64,000 nt of DNA from Candidatus Nezhaarchaeota archaeon (lineage in GTDB: Archaea; Thermoproteota; Methanomethylicia; Nezhaarchaeales; WYZ-LMO8). The position numbers and the translations under genes are program-made. Shown one piece after another: positions 17,714 to 27,139 of this stretch (its first letter is position 1; each line of letters starts with the position of its first letter). Under the pieces are notes generated by a model. That model searched no databases, was not told the origin of the DNA, and saw only the letters and a program-made list of their open reading frames with translations. Where the stretch lies: positions 289,179 to 353,178 of the forward strand of contig JASFYF010000001.1 in assembly GCA_030055465.1 (NCBI GenBank), written 5' to 3'.

Positions 17714-18639
17714 TGTCGCTCTGGGAGGAGGACGTCAAGGAAGTGAGGTCTGCTGTGGAGAACGTGAAGAGGCTTCAATTTACAAGCACGTTGAATTCAG
17801 CGTATACGCATTGGGTAAAGGTTGAAGAATGGAGACGCTGCGAGGAACCAGAGTTCATAGGGATTGACGGTAGCTTCAGGGTTAGGCCCTTAAGTTTCTC
17901 GACGCTATACTTGGCTAGAGCTATAGCCCTAGGATCGTCCATCGGCAACGTAAGGCGTTCCAAAAGTGAGCTTCTAACAACGGTTAACGACGATCAGGCG
18001 AAGCAACACGCCAAAGCTGTAATGTCAATGCTGGAGGTTGAAGTGGCTTCGAACGCCTTGAAGAAGGCCTTGGATCGAGGCATCACGTGCACATTGCTTT
18101 TCGATGGTAGTCTCTCAGCCATAATTCTAAGCCGAAGCCCCAAGAAGGCTTCTCTGAGGAGAGCAACTATTAGGAATTTATCGTCACTCATAGAACAATG
18201 CGAGGCCATCTTCATAGCCAAGAGGAGCAGCAAAGACGAGTACGTGAAGGGAATCCCGGACATTATGCTGTTCAGCTCAATGCCCATGGGCTACAGCAAA
18301 CCACGATACACATCGTTGCCGAGCCATTATGGCATCCCCGAGACCTCGCAAGAATGCTCTAGGCTTACCTCGAAGCTTAAAACCATAACTGTGTTCTATG
18401 CTAGGTTTACGGAGGGGGGTCCTCTACTAATGGTTGAGGTTCCGGGAAGAAAAACGGAAGAAGAAGTGTCTGAGATAGCATCCAAGATAAGAACCACATC
18501 CCCTACTGGTTATCCTGTCCCGCTTCTAGCGGCGCACAAAAACGTCAAGATAAGCTCGTTGCTTGTAAAGAAGGCCCTATCGGTTACTGGTTTGAGGGCC
18601 TTAAGCGGAAGAGAGGTCTTGGGGGAGGGACTCATATGA
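17713..18639 (+). CDS. nurA: NurA 5'-3' nuclease
   Basis: A 308-residue protein with the NurA-type catalytic start (FIGIDGSFRV near 50, with its aspartate) and LLFDGSLSA near 130, a second acidic motif. NurA degrades the 5' strand while HerA pumps DNA. Its start shares the final base of the rad50 stop (TAATG), and its end overlaps herA by ATGA, so the four genes are translationally coupled. Sequence identity in this family is low, so the call rests on the aspartate motifs, size and operon position. Confidence 0.88.
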   Translation: MSLWEEDVKEVRSAVENVKRLQFTSTLNSAYTHWVKVEEWRRCEEPEFIGIDGSFRVRPLSFSTLYLARAIALGSSIGNVRRSKSELLTTVNDDQAKQHAKAVMSMLEVEVASNALKKALDRGITCTLLFDGSLSAIILSRSPKKASLRRATIRNLSSLIEQCEAIFIAKRSSKDEYVKGIPDIMLFSSMPMGYSKPRYTSLPSHYGIPETSQECSRLTSKLKTITVFYARFTEGGPLLMVEVPGRKTEEEVSEIASKIRTTSPTGYPVPLLAAHKNVKISSLLVKKALSVTGLRALSGREVLGEGLI

Positions 18640-20267
18640 GTCGCAGAGAAATAGGCCTAGTGGCTAGTTCAACGCCTACAACGGTACAGGTAATAGCATA
18701 TGAGGCCCCTCAAGTTGCAAGCTACCTGTATTCGGAATGCAATGAAATGAAGGTCGTGATGGTTGTAACAAACATAGAGGCCGTAGATCAGGCTTTCACG
18801 GGGGTTTTCGACTCTCGAGAGGCCGAGCTCATGGCCAAATACGTTGAAGGAAGTGGGGCCTCCAAGATTCTTGTTAAAGCATCTCCTGTTGTGGACCTAA
18901 CCACTAGGCGGAGACCTCAGCTGCCACTACCTCCAAGAACTAAAGTGTACATGGCCTCCAAGGGGGTTCTCGAAGATGCATTTTCAGCCTCTTATGAGGC
19001 TTTCAAGGAACTATACTCGGAATCCCCCATTTCAAGCTGGATCAGGATAGGCGTTTTAAGGTCTCACCATGAGGTTGTGGTTAAGGTTAACGTAGATGCA
19101 GTGTTATCCAAGCACCTCGCCGTTCTTGGAAGCACAGGCAGCGGAAAAAGCAATATGGTTGCCGTGTTGGTCGACAGGATAGCTGGGCTTGGCGGACAAG
19201 TCGTGATTCTGGATAGCCACGGAGAGTATTCTGATATGGAGGTTGAGTCAGAGGGAGTGAAGCTCATCCCTTTCCAGGCCAAGGTTAACCCGCTAAAGGT
19301 AAGCCCGGTTCTATTAGCCTCAACTCTAATACCTGAAGCAGCCGCCACAAAGCAGAGGAACATCCTGAGAAAGGCCATCAGAGAGCTGAATTCTCTACAT
19401 CTGGCCCTCGGAGATGGAAAGTCTAAAGCTGATATCAGGCTCGCCGAGCTCATCGAAAAGGCTAAAGAAGAGCTTGAAGTAGACGTCGAAGATTCCAGCG
19501 GGAGAAGGTACCTTAAAGCCTTATATGCATTAATCATGGAGATGAGGGATAAGGATAAGGCTGCTCACGGAGCTAGAAAGGACGTCTTTGACAGCATACT
19601 TCTCAAGTTAGAGAAGAACATAGTAGAATACGATGTCTACGACACAGAGGCCCTAGATCCCGTGGACCTACTGGAGCCTGGAGTTGTAGTGGACGTGGAC
19701 GTCTCACCTCTACCCGACGCGGCCAGGGACGAGGTGGTATCCTATATTTGTAGGCAGATCCTCCAAAGGTCTATGACGAGTAGGACGCTGCCAACACTCA
19801 TAGTGCTCGAGGAGGCGCATCTATATCTTAAAAGCGGCGTCGAGACCGCAGCTAAGCATGCCATTGAGAGGGTGGCGCGGGAGGGCAGGAAGTACGGTGT
19901 TGGATTAGTCATAGTCTCCCAGAGGCCAAAGAGGCTTGATCCAGACGTCTTAAGCCAGATAAACAGCCTGTGCGTCATGAAGATCATGCAACCTGAAGAC
20001 CAGAGCTACGTTAAGCAGTACAGCGAGTGGCTCACCGACGAAATGTACGCTGCACTCACAACCCTCGAGAGGGGCGAAGCAATACTTCTAGGTGAGTGGG
20101 TGAGGATGCCTGTAACTGTGCTTATAGACAAGCATGCAGGAAAGAGGAGGGGTACAACGATAAGCGCAGCTAAGTGCTGGAGCGAGGAGAGGAAGAGGAG
20201 AGAGGAGGAGAGGAAGAAGCAGAGGGATGAAGAAGAGATGATCAAAAAAGCCGGAGAAGTCTTCTAG
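18636..20267 (+). CDS. herA: HerA bipolar DNA helicase/translocase
   Basis: A 543-residue hexameric FtsK/HerA-family ATPase. It has an N-terminal HAS-barrel-like domain; Walker A GSTGSGKSNM near 165; VVILDSHGEYSD near 187; Walker B LIVLEEAHLYL near 388; and the arginine/sensor region SQRPKRLDPDVLSQINSL near 427. A charged, Glu/Lys/Arg-rich tail ends the protein. It works with NurA and Mre11-Rad50 in resecting DNA ends. It is the last gene of the operon and converges with the bax1-xpb operon, leaving only 23 bases between them. Confidence 0.93.
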   Translation: MSRREIGLVASSTPTTVQVIAYEAPQVASYLYSECNEMKVVMVVTNIEAVDQAFTGVFDSREAELMAKYVEGSGASKILVKASPVVDLTTRRRPQLPLPPRTKVYMASKGVLEDAFSASYEAFKELYSESPISSWIRIGVLRSHHEVVVKVNVDAVLSKHLAVLGSTGSGKSNMVAVLVDRIAGLGGQVVILDSHGEYSDMEVESEGVKLIPFQAKVNPLKVSPVLLASTLIPEAAATKQRNILRKAIRELNSLHLALGDGKSKADIRLAELIEKAKEELEVDVEDSSGRRYLKALYALIMEMRDKDKAAHGARKDVFDSILLKLEKNIVEYDVYDTEALDPVDLLEPGVVVDVDVSPLPDAARDEVVSYICRQILQRSMTSRTLPTLIVLEEAHLYLKSGVETAAKHAIERVAREGRKYGVGLVIVSQRPKRLDPDVLSQINSLCVMKIMQPEDQSYVKQYSEWLTDEMYAALTTLERGEAILLGEWVRMPVTVLIDKHAGKRRGTTISAAKCWSEERKRREEERKKQRDEEEMIKKAGEVF

Positions 20268-20290
20268 GGGTTTTTCCAAGTCTTCTCCCG

Positions 20291-21748
20291 CTACACCCTT
20301 TTCACTACGGCTTCGGATTGATCAAGACCTCTCCAAATAACCGTTAACCCGCGCATCTTCAAGGTGTTGAATATTTCTCGGGGATCCTCTAGGCCAAATG
20401 CCTTTAGCCTCTCTAAGACCTTCACTAGAGGTTCCTCCCTAATGCCAGACAAGTAGTTGGCTACTGCGTCCTCATCTACTTGGCGCTTGGGTTCAAGTCC
20501 TTTAACCTCAAACTTCTCGATTGGGTTAGCCAACACGGCAGTTCCTTCAAGCTCCCGAAGCGCAACGACCACGTCCGATGATCTCAACTTGTCTGCAAAT
20601 ACGATTAACTTAGCTTTAGGCATCGTAGAGAGTAGACCTTTAACGTCGTTTGCACAAGCTAGGTTTTTGCTCACCGCAACTATGATGGGCTCTCGCAGGT
20701 TTCTAAGCTTTCTCAACTTCTTTTCCAAGTACTCCGGCGTCCAGAATCCAACTATCTCAAGGTACACTTTGCTGTTCCCCTTAAGTATAGCGAAGTCGGG
20801 TATGAATATAAGGCCGTCAATTATGAGCGGCTCCGGCTCCCTCACTATGTCCCAGCCTAGGTTTAAGGCCTTAAATCTGAGCATGAAGTCCTCCTCTATA
20901 AAGCTGTCAAAGGACTCCTCGATAGGTGGCTGAATAGGCAGCAGGTCTTTGCAGCGGTCGTCAAGTTCCACGAATAAGCGCTTGTCCATGTAGTAGATGT
21001 CGGCTTTAAGTCTCCACACCTTTAACCTGGTTATTAGCGGAACAACCTTCGCCATTCTAGTGCCATACCTTCTCGTCAGTAGAAATAGCGAGGCGGGACC
21101 ATCTATATCAAGCTTAACTTCCCCGTTTGCTTTCGTGGCCGTGTACATAAGTCCAAGACGCTTCACCGCCGCCACCACCCTCTTCATTTCGCCCCCAGTC
21201 ATGCTAGCAACCAAACTCATGGATATCGCTTTGAAGATCAACGTTTGCAGCAGAGAAAGGTTATAGTACTTTATGAGGTCTGCTGGCTCCAACGATTTGA
21301 AGCTGATTATGATCTCCGATCCCTCGTAGCTAGCGTCAAAAGCTTTCACGAGCTCCTCCAAGGATAAGTTAAGCCTTTTAGCCGCCTCTTCCATTATTGA
21401 ACTTCTGGCTTCGCCGCTAACAGCAAAGCCCTTCTCAGAGGATACCGTGAAGACTGTTCTTCTGGCTACCTCAGGTGGTATCGAAGTCTTGGGCTTCTCA
21501 CACACCACCAGCCTGTCCAAGAGCTCTAGTAAGCCCTTCACAAACTTGGGATGGTAACCCATATCTTCCAGCTGGCTCTCCACCTCCTCTAGAGAGGATT
21601 CAAGCTCGCCTTTGGTCTTCCCCACGTGCTCCTCGTAGAGGCCTATCAGAAGAGAGGCCGCGTACTCGTTCTCGTAGCTGATGGACGCGAAGCTTGGCAA
21701 TATCCTGTTGCCTTTTCTTTTAACCCTCAATAGATTTGATGAGAGCAT
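20291..21748 (-). CDS. bax1: Bax1 nuclease, DUF790 (XPB partner)
   Basis: A 485-residue DUF790 protein. In archaea Bax1 binds XPB helicase and acts as a structure-specific endonuclease in a nucleotide-excision-type reaction. Seen: a long N-terminal helical part (YENEYAASLLIGLYEEHVG) and a C-terminal restriction-endonuclease-like core with PDFAILKGNSKVYLEIVGFW near 335, which supplies the D-E-x-type metal site. Its ATG overlaps the XPB stop (TGATG), so XPB and Bax1 are made together. The RecB-like acidic motif appears intact. Confidence 0.85.
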   Translation of the reverse strand: MLSSNLLRVKRKGNRILPSFASISYENEYAASLLIGLYEEHVGKTKGELESSLEEVESQLEDMGYHPKFVKGLLELLDRLVVCEKPKTSIPPEVARRTVFTVSSEKGFAVSGEARSSIMEEAAKRLNLSLEELVKAFDASYEGSEIIISFKSLEPADLIKYYNLSLLQTLIFKAISMSLVASMTGGEMKRVVAAVKRLGLMYTATKANGEVKLDIDGPASLFLLTRRYGTRMAKVVPLITRLKVWRLKADIYYMDKRLFVELDDRCKDLLPIQPPIEESFDSFIEEDFMLRFKALNLGWDIVREPEPLIIDGLIFIPDFAILKGNSKVYLEIVGFWTPEYLEKKLRKLRNLREPIIVAVSKNLACANDVKGLLSTMPKAKLIVFADKLRSSDVVVALRELEGTAVLANPIEKFEVKGLEPKRQVDEDAVANYLSGIREEPLVKVLERLKAFGLEDPREIFNTLKMRGLTVIWRGLDQSEAVVKRV

Positions 21749-23136
21749 CAGCCGCCTACCAGCCCTCTGCGCCTTCTCCTAGAGACTAGGACTTCAGGTG
21801 TCCCCTTCGCCACGACTTCGTATAGCACCGCCCTCTTACCAGGCGCAGGTCTCAGTATTCTTCCAAGCCTTTGGATGAAGGAGCGCCTACTACCGGACCC
21901 GCTTAAAACTATGGCTACATTCGCGTCAGGAAAGTCCACTCCCTCTTCGAGGACCTTGCTTGTGACAACTGCCTTATAAACACCCCTCCTAAAGAGTTCC
22001 ATGACAGTGGATCTCTCGCTTGGCTTAGTTTTATATGTTATTTCCGGTATTAAGAGTTCCTTCGATATCTTGTGTACCGTCTTATTAAGTTCAGTGAAGA
22101 TTATTATCCTATCATTCTCGTGCTTCTTGAGCAATTGCCTCAAGACTTCGAGCTTCGTGATAGAGTTTAGCGCGAGAAGCCTGGAATCCCTCCAAGCAAT
22201 GAGGGCTCTTCGCGCCTCAGGGCTCAGCCCGCTTGCCATGATCAACCGTTTAAAATCATGAAGAGACCTCAACCTCCAACCTTTCCTCTCGAGGAACCCC
22301 TTGTATTTGGAGTGCAGCCTTGAGAATTGCTCTTTTTCATACTCGGATAGCTCTACGTTCACTTTGACTAAGTCGAAGTCGGCTAGGTGCTCGCTTTTCA
22401 TCTCAACTACCGCCTTCCTATAAACAACATCGCCTACCAAATCTAAAAGGTCCACGTGTCTACCGTCCTCTCGCTCGAATGTTGCTGTGAGGCCGAGCCT
22501 GTATGGTGCAGCGCTGAGCAGGGCTATCTGCCTAAAGCTTTCACTTGGAAGATGATGAACCTCGTCGAACACCAGCAGCTTAAACATGTTTCCGAGCTCT
22601 TCAGCGTTTATGTACGCTGAACTGTAAGTTGATACCGTGATAGGCGCCAAATTCCTCTCTCCGCCACCGAGAATGCCCGCCTCTACACCCAGTGATCTCG
22701 AGATTTCAAGTCTCCACTGCTCGAGTAGTTCTACTGTTGGCACGACGATAAGTGCAGCTTCATTAAGCATCGAAATTATCTTTACGGCCACAATGGTCTT
22801 GCCCGTTCCGGTCGGCAACACGATTATGCCTCTCCTCCCAGCTCTCATCCATGATTCAACAGCCTCCTCTTGATAATCCCTCAGGGGCTTGATGTTTGGT
22901 GTTAGGGAAGGGCGCTTTACGTATGAGAACACCGTGTCCTCCACCTTTAGTGCTAAGTTCTCCAACGTTTTCTTTACTTCAGGGTACTTGTAGGCTGGCG
23001 CCCTAAAGCAGCGCGTCCTTGGATCCCACCTTAGCGGTGGAATTTCATACTTTAACCCCCTTACAGCTATGGTGCCGCGCTCGTACTCCATTATCACTTG
23101 GCTTGTTTCAGACTCCTCCATCTCCTGCGGATTCAC
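21748..23136 (-). CDS. xpb: XPB family DNA helicase
   Basis: A 462-residue superfamily 2 helicase. Walker A PTGTGKT is at 108-114, DEVHH at 190-194, the RED motif EREDGR at about 220-225, a thumb-like segment (KYKGFLERKGW) near 280, and motif VI SFIQRLGRILRPAPGK near 430. XPB with Bax1 unwinds and cuts damaged DNA. The start may be GTG 23136 or the in-frame ATG at 23121. It is the first gene of the xpb-bax1 operon, tail to tail with herA, which makes this a DNA-repair island. Confidence 0.9.
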   Translation of the reverse strand: MNPQEMEESETSQVIMEYERGTIAVRGLKYEIPPLRWDPRTRCFRAPAYKYPEVKKTLENLALKVEDTVFSYVKRPSLTPNIKPLRDYQEEAVESWMRAGRRGIIVLPTGTGKTIVAVKIISMLNEAALIVVPTVELLEQWRLEISRSLGVEAGILGGGERNLAPITVSTYSSAYINAEELGNMFKLLVFDEVHHLPSESFRQIALLSAAPYRLGLTATFEREDGRHVDLLDLVGDVVYRKAVVEMKSEHLADFDLVKVNVELSEYEKEQFSRLHSKYKGFLERKGWRLRSLHDFKRLIMASGLSPEARRALIAWRDSRLLALNSITKLEVLRQLLKKHENDRIIIFTELNKTVHKISKELLIPEITYKTKPSERSTVMELFRRGVYKAVVTSKVLEEGVDFPDANVAIVLSGSGSRRSFIQRLGRILRPAPGKRAVLYEVVAKGTPEVLVSRRRRRGLVGG

Positions 23137-23219
23137 CTTTCAATCTCCAAGGTTAAGTATTAGGTCGCGGGCTCATATGCTTATGCCTGCATGTGGTTTT
23201 CTGCATTCTAAGCCCGAGG

Positions 23220-24113
23220 CTACGGCTTGTTAAGTTGGTTAGAGAGGCTAACCTTCAGGTTGCCAACAACCTCCGCTAAACTCTTAGGGTTCGCGTCTCT
23301 ACCTTGAGAGTCCTTGAATGCCTCTATCACCGCAAAGCTCAAGTCAATTCCACTTTTCCGTGCAGAGTTGATAAGCGCCCTAACAGATGATGAGCAATTG
23401 GATGGAGCAATGTGCTCGTCTATCCATTTCCCTTGAACCAAACAATCGTAGACGTGGACGCCCCGAATCGCTGAACCAAACCCCTTAAACCACGAGAGTA
23501 CAAGCTCCTCAACGTTCACGTTCCTCTTGATGGTTCTAGCGGCGTAGACTTGCGCGTGCCCTATGTCAAGGCATATCCTTGCGTGATCAAGGTTCTTAAG
23601 GACCTTCCTAAAGTGATTTAAAGATGCGCAAAATTGCGAGGGCACGTTTTCGAAGAGCAGTTCTAAACCCATACTTGACGCCAGCTTCAATATGCTTCGC
23701 ACGGATTTTCTAGCCGCATTCACAAATGAGGCTTCGCGTTCGCTTGCCTCGCGAAACGCTTGGTCAGTTGATATATGCAAAACAACGTACATTGGATCCC
23801 ACTTCTTCGCCATCTCAATAGTTCTCAAAACGTGTTTTACCGATGCTTTCCTCACCTCCTCTATTGGTGAGGCCAGCTTAACGTCCCTCCAGCAACCATG
23901 TACCGCAAGTTCCAAACCCGCTTCGCGAACCCTAAACGCTATGTTGCTCGGCGTAAGGACATCGGCTACAGCCCAAGGATAGTCAAGGCTAAGCTCCATA
24001 AAGTCAAACCCTGCTTCAACGGCTTCTTTCACCTTTACCTCAATGTTTTTTCTATCGCCAAGCCACAGCGGAAAGCCTATAAGCGTCATAGTTTTCAGGC
24101 TCGAGTAAAACAC
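23220..24113 (-). CDS. Sugar-phosphate isomerase/AP endonuclease 2-like TIM-barrel protein
   Basis: A 297-residue xylose-isomerase-like TIM barrel. Metal-site positions typical of the fold can be seen: a FDFMELSLDYP strand near 37, VVLHIST near 112, LLFENVPSQF near 150, CLDIGHAQ near 190 and VHVYDC near 230, with AVIEAF near 270. Such proteins include hydroxypyruvate isomerases, sugar epimerases and endonuclease IV; the substrate cannot be told. The start may be TTG/ATG at 24113 or the Met nine codons in. It is a single gene with no clear operon partner. Confidence 0.65.
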   Translation of the reverse strand: MFYSSLKTMTLIGFPLWLGDRKNIEVKVKEAVEAGFDFMELSLDYPWAVADVLTPSNIAFRVREAGLELAVHGCWRDVKLASPIEEVRKASVKHVLRTIEMAKKWDPMYVVLHISTDQAFREASEREASFVNAARKSVRSILKLASSMGLELLFENVPSQFCASLNHFRKVLKNLDHARICLDIGHAQVYAARTIKRNVNVEELVLSWFKGFGSAIRGVHVYDCLVQGKWIDEHIAPSNCSSSVRALINSARKSGIDLSFAVIEAFKDSQGRDANPKSLAEVVGNLKVSLSNQLNKP

Positions 24114-24378
24114 TTAGAGGAGGGATGTACTTTAACGCTTCCCTACGAGCCAACGCGGCTGGGAGCTGACCGCGGGGACGTAATGTAATTCAATGGGGAT
24201 AAGGTGCGACCACACCTTTAACTTGATTAGGGAAGTTTGGCTATTCAGGCCAACCTCGGTCTGGTCGCTGGGGAACTTGGAGAACAGGTTCCTTTAAATA
24301 AGGGAGTAACAATAAAAGTTAAGTAATTAAGCCGTGTCTCCTATACGCTGTAAGTAAATGAGAGGTGGCATTAACCAT

Positions 24379-25449
24379 ATGAAATGGCAACCAAAACTTC
24401 CAATTACGAGCGTCTACACGCTTCTTGAAGCGGACATATGTTCGCTCTGCGGAGCATGCGTCGCTGCCTGCTACTGGGGTGCTCTCTACTTTAATCCTCA
24501 GCAGCCGAGCCAGCTGGCTCGGGAAAATAAGCTCTGCGTCAACTGTTCCCGTTGCGTTATAGTGTGCCCCCAAGCAACGCTATGGGCTAGGAAAGACCTT
24601 TACCACGAAGATGTCAAAGTGTTGGATGCATTCCATGCGAGAAGCAAAAACAAAGATGTTCTATCTAGAGCCCAAGATGGCGGCGTTACAACAACTTTAG
24701 CTATGAGCGCTTTGGAGAAGGGCCTCGTAGATGCCGTGGTTCTAGCAGGCACTGAAGATAAGTGGGTCCCTAAGCCGGTTTTGGCGTTCAGGGCTGAAGA
24801 CGTTTTAGGATGCTCTAAGTCTAAGTACTTTTACGTGCCCTCACTTGTGGAGCTGGGCAGGCTTGATAATGTCAACAAAATAATGGTCGTAGGACTTCCA
24901 TGCCAGATTAGGGCTGTTGAAAGGCTTGCAGAGCTCGACGTAGGCATATCCAGGAAGGTTGCCTACAAAGTAGGACTTTTCTGTGCTCATAACGTCGACT
25001 ACTCATCTATGATCGAGAAGCTTGCGCCAAAAGCTGGAGTCAACGTAAATCGCCTAGTGAAAATTGACATTAAGAGAAGGCTGATATTCTACGATAAAGA
25101 GGGCAAATCGTATGAGTTGCCGCTCTCGGAGTTCGAGAGCCTCACCAGGCCCTCGTGCCTCCAATGCCCTGAATTCGTTTCGAGGGGAGCCGACATAAAT
25201 GTTGGTTTCAGGGGGGCTAGCGAAGGATGGAACATGGTTCTGGTGATGAGCAAGCTTGGGGAGAGGCTCTTCAACGAAGTGATGGATGGATTCGAGGTTA
25301 AAAAGCCTTCAAGCGAGGATCTATCTAGAGTCTACGATATGGACAGGAAAAAGAGGGAGAAAGCGGGTAACTACTTCATGGAGTTCTACGGCGCAGGCCT
25401 AGGAGATAGATTCCTAGACTACGCTACTTGGAGGGTTATCTGCAGGTAA
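24379..25449 (+). CDS. FrhB-like F420/flavin iron-sulfur oxidoreductase
   Basis: A 356-residue protein of the coenzyme F420 hydrogenase/dehydrogenase beta-subunit family. It begins with two 4Fe-4S ferredoxin motifs (C21, C24, C27, C31 and C53, C56, C59, C63). The FrhB domain follows with SRAQDGGVTTTLAMSALEKG near 90, VVGLPCQIRAVERLAE near 170, and a late CLQCPEF motif. These proteins pass electrons between F420 or another carrier and iron-sulfur partners through FAD. I prefer ATG 24379, because GAGGTGG 10 bases upstream overlaps the earlier ATG at 24358. It has no hydrogenase or Fpo neighbour, so the partner is unknown. Confidence 0.8.
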   Translation: MKWQPKLPITSVYTLLEADICSLCGACVAACYWGALYFNPQQPSQLARENKLCVNCSRCVIVCPQATLWARKDLYHEDVKVLDAFHARSKNKDVLSRAQDGGVTTTLAMSALEKGLVDAVVLAGTEDKWVPKPVLAFRAEDVLGCSKSKYFYVPSLVELGRLDNVNKIMVVGLPCQIRAVERLAELDVGISRKVAYKVGLFCAHNVDYSSMIEKLAPKAGVNVNRLVKIDIKRRLIFYDKEGKSYELPLSEFESLTRPSCLQCPEFVSRGADINVGFRGASEGWNMVLVMSKLGERLFNEVMDGFEVKKPSSEDLSRVYDMDRKKREKAGNYFMEFYGAGLGDRFLDYATWRVICR

Positions 25450-25463
25450 AAGCTAAAATCGAC

Positions 25464-25480
25464 TCCTTATTTTTTACTTC
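25464..25480 (+). terminator. T-tract terminator after the FrhB-like gene
   Basis: A TTATTTTTTACTT tract at 25467-25478, within 30 bases of the stop codon, is a likely archaeal terminator. No stable stem was seen. Confidence 0.4.
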
Positions 25481-25681
25481 ATCTGGCAGGTAAGACTCGA
25501 ATTGACTTCCCGCCCCAAATAACTTCTACCCTTGAATCGCCCACGTCTTAATAATTGTTCAAGAAATCAAATCAAAAATCCTCTTTTCTCTAGGTTACCT
25601 TCGGTTGTTGTGAAGTTTGCATTGAGCATCCGTAAAGAAGTTTTTTAAACCAACTTGTCCGAGAAGCGTCTGTGACCGGAA

Positions 25682-27034
25682 ATGCCCGGGAGAACCTACG
25701 CGGAAGTGCTCGCGGAGTTTGTTGAAGATCTAAGGCTAGAGAAGCTCCCGACAGAGGTCGTCGAGCACGCGAAGCTATGCGTACTGGATTGGTTGGGCGC
25801 TACTATAGCCGGCACGCTCGAGAAGGAGGCGTCACTGCTTGTAGAGGTGTTTGGATCCTTAAAGCCCGAGGAGGCCACAATAGTTGGCTTTGGAGCCAAA
25901 GTGCCATCACACGAGGCGGCTTACGTCAACGGTGCAATAAGCCACTTAATTGAGCTAGACGACATACACAGAGAAGCAATAATACACCCCGGCGTCCCCG
26001 TGGTGCCTGCTGCGTTGGCGTTATCGGAGAAGCTGGGGGCTTCAGGCAAAGTTTTCTTGGAGGCGGTAATAGTCGGCTACGAAGTCGAAATAGCCTTAGG
26101 TAAAGCTGTAAACCCCTCGCATTACAGATTTTGGCATACGACGGGCACGTGCGGCACCTTTGGTGCAGCGGCGGCCGCCTGTAAAGTCCTAGGCCTAAGC
26201 AATGATAACATAGCGAGCTCGCTTGGCATTGCTGGAACCCACGCAGCTGGGCTAATAGAGGTCTTCGGTACTTCGAGTAAACCTCTGAATCCGGGGAGGG
26301 CTGCTCGAGATGGCGTTTTGGCTGCTCTTCTATCCGAAAAAGGTTTTACGGGGCCCAAAACCATATTTGAAGGCGAGAAGGCCTTCTTTAAGGCTACCTC
26401 AACTGAGAGAGACTACGATAAGGGATTCAGGGAACTGGGCGTGATCTACGAGATAACCAGAAATGGTTTCAAAAGGTATTCATCGTGCGGCCACACGCAC
26501 GCCGCGATCGACGCCGTTCTGGCCTTAAAAGGCGAAGCTGGATTGTCATGCAACGATATTGTTGAGGTAGAAGTAGGAACCTACAGGGATGCGCTTGAAA
26601 TTGTGGGCAGAAACTACGAGCCCAATAGCCCGGCTCAAGCTAAGTTCAGCTTGCCGTACTGCGTTGCCGTGGCGCTGCTGGACGGCTCGGTTAGCCTGAA
26701 GCAGTTTATGGAAGAGAGAATTCGAAGCCCTGACGTGTTAACCCTATCAAAGAAGGTCAAGGTCTACGTGGATGAAGAGGTTAATAGGCTCTACCCTCAC
26801 AAGCTCGGGGCACGAGTCAGAATTAAAACGAAGAGCGGTGAGACCCACGAGAAACTTGTGGAAGTAGCTAAGGGAAACCCCGAGAACCCCCTGAGCAAAA
26901 GAGAACTTGTTGATAAATTCTTGGAGCTAGCGACTCTAAGGGTCCAATTGGAGAAGTGCAGGAAGGTTGTCGAAGAAGTTATGAGGCTAGATGAGATGGA
27001 AAATGTAAGAAAGCTCCTCGAGCCTCTACATTGA
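25682..27034 (+). CDS. MmgE/PrpD family protein (2-methylcitrate dehydratase-like)
   Basis: A complete 450-residue MmgE/PrpD protein. Typical segments are LDWLGATIAGT near 38, ELDDIHREAIIHPGVPVVPAALAL at about 90-113, the FWHTTGTCGTFGAAAAA region near 145, and KRYSSCGHTHAAIDA near 268. Family members include 2-methylcitrate dehydratase and cis-aconitate decarboxylase; archaeal members are mostly uncharacterised. No methylcitrate synthase or lyase lies nearby, so propionate oxidation is not supported by context. It stands alone on the plus strand and ends in a hairpin plus T-rich terminator. Confidence 0.8.
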   Translation: MPGRTYAEVLAEFVEDLRLEKLPTEVVEHAKLCVLDWLGATIAGTLEKEASLLVEVFGSLKPEEATIVGFGAKVPSHEAAYVNGAISHLIELDDIHREAIIHPGVPVVPAALALSEKLGASGKVFLEAVIVGYEVEIALGKAVNPSHYRFWHTTGTCGTFGAAAAACKVLGLSNDNIASSLGIAGTHAAGLIEVFGTSSKPLNPGRAARDGVLAALLSEKGFTGPKTIFEGEKAFFKATSTERDYDKGFRELGVIYEITRNGFKRYSSCGHTHAAIDAVLALKGEAGLSCNDIVEVEVGTYRDALEIVGRNYEPNSPAQAKFSLPYCVAVALLDGSVSLKQFMEERIRSPDVLTLSKKVKVYVDEEVNRLYPHKLGARVRIKTKSGETHEKLVEVAKGNPENPLSKRELVDKFLELATLRVQLEKCRKVVEEVMRLDEMENVRKLLEPLH

Positions 27035-27046
27035 GGTTAGCATCGA

Positions 27047-27128
27047 AGGGGTTCCACCCCTCATTTCTAGTTTTTATCTAGTTTTTAACTTCACGGGTAA
27101 CGCCGCAATGACAAGAAAAAGAAAAAAC
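27047..27128. terminator. Bidirectional terminator region
   Basis: AGGGGT at 27047-27052 pairs with ACCCCT at 27056-27061 around a TCC loop, followed by T-rich sequence with two TTTTT runs to about 27087 for the plus-strand gene. An A-rich run at 27112-27127 is a T tract for the convergent minus-strand gene. Confidence 0.55.
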
Positions 27129-27139
27129 GATGGAAGCCC

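Noticed and set aside
25682-27034. MmgE/PrpD gene as evidence for a methylcitrate cycle
   Set aside because: No methylcitrate synthase, methylisocitrate lyase or related gene is nearby, and archaeal family members have uncertain reactions.
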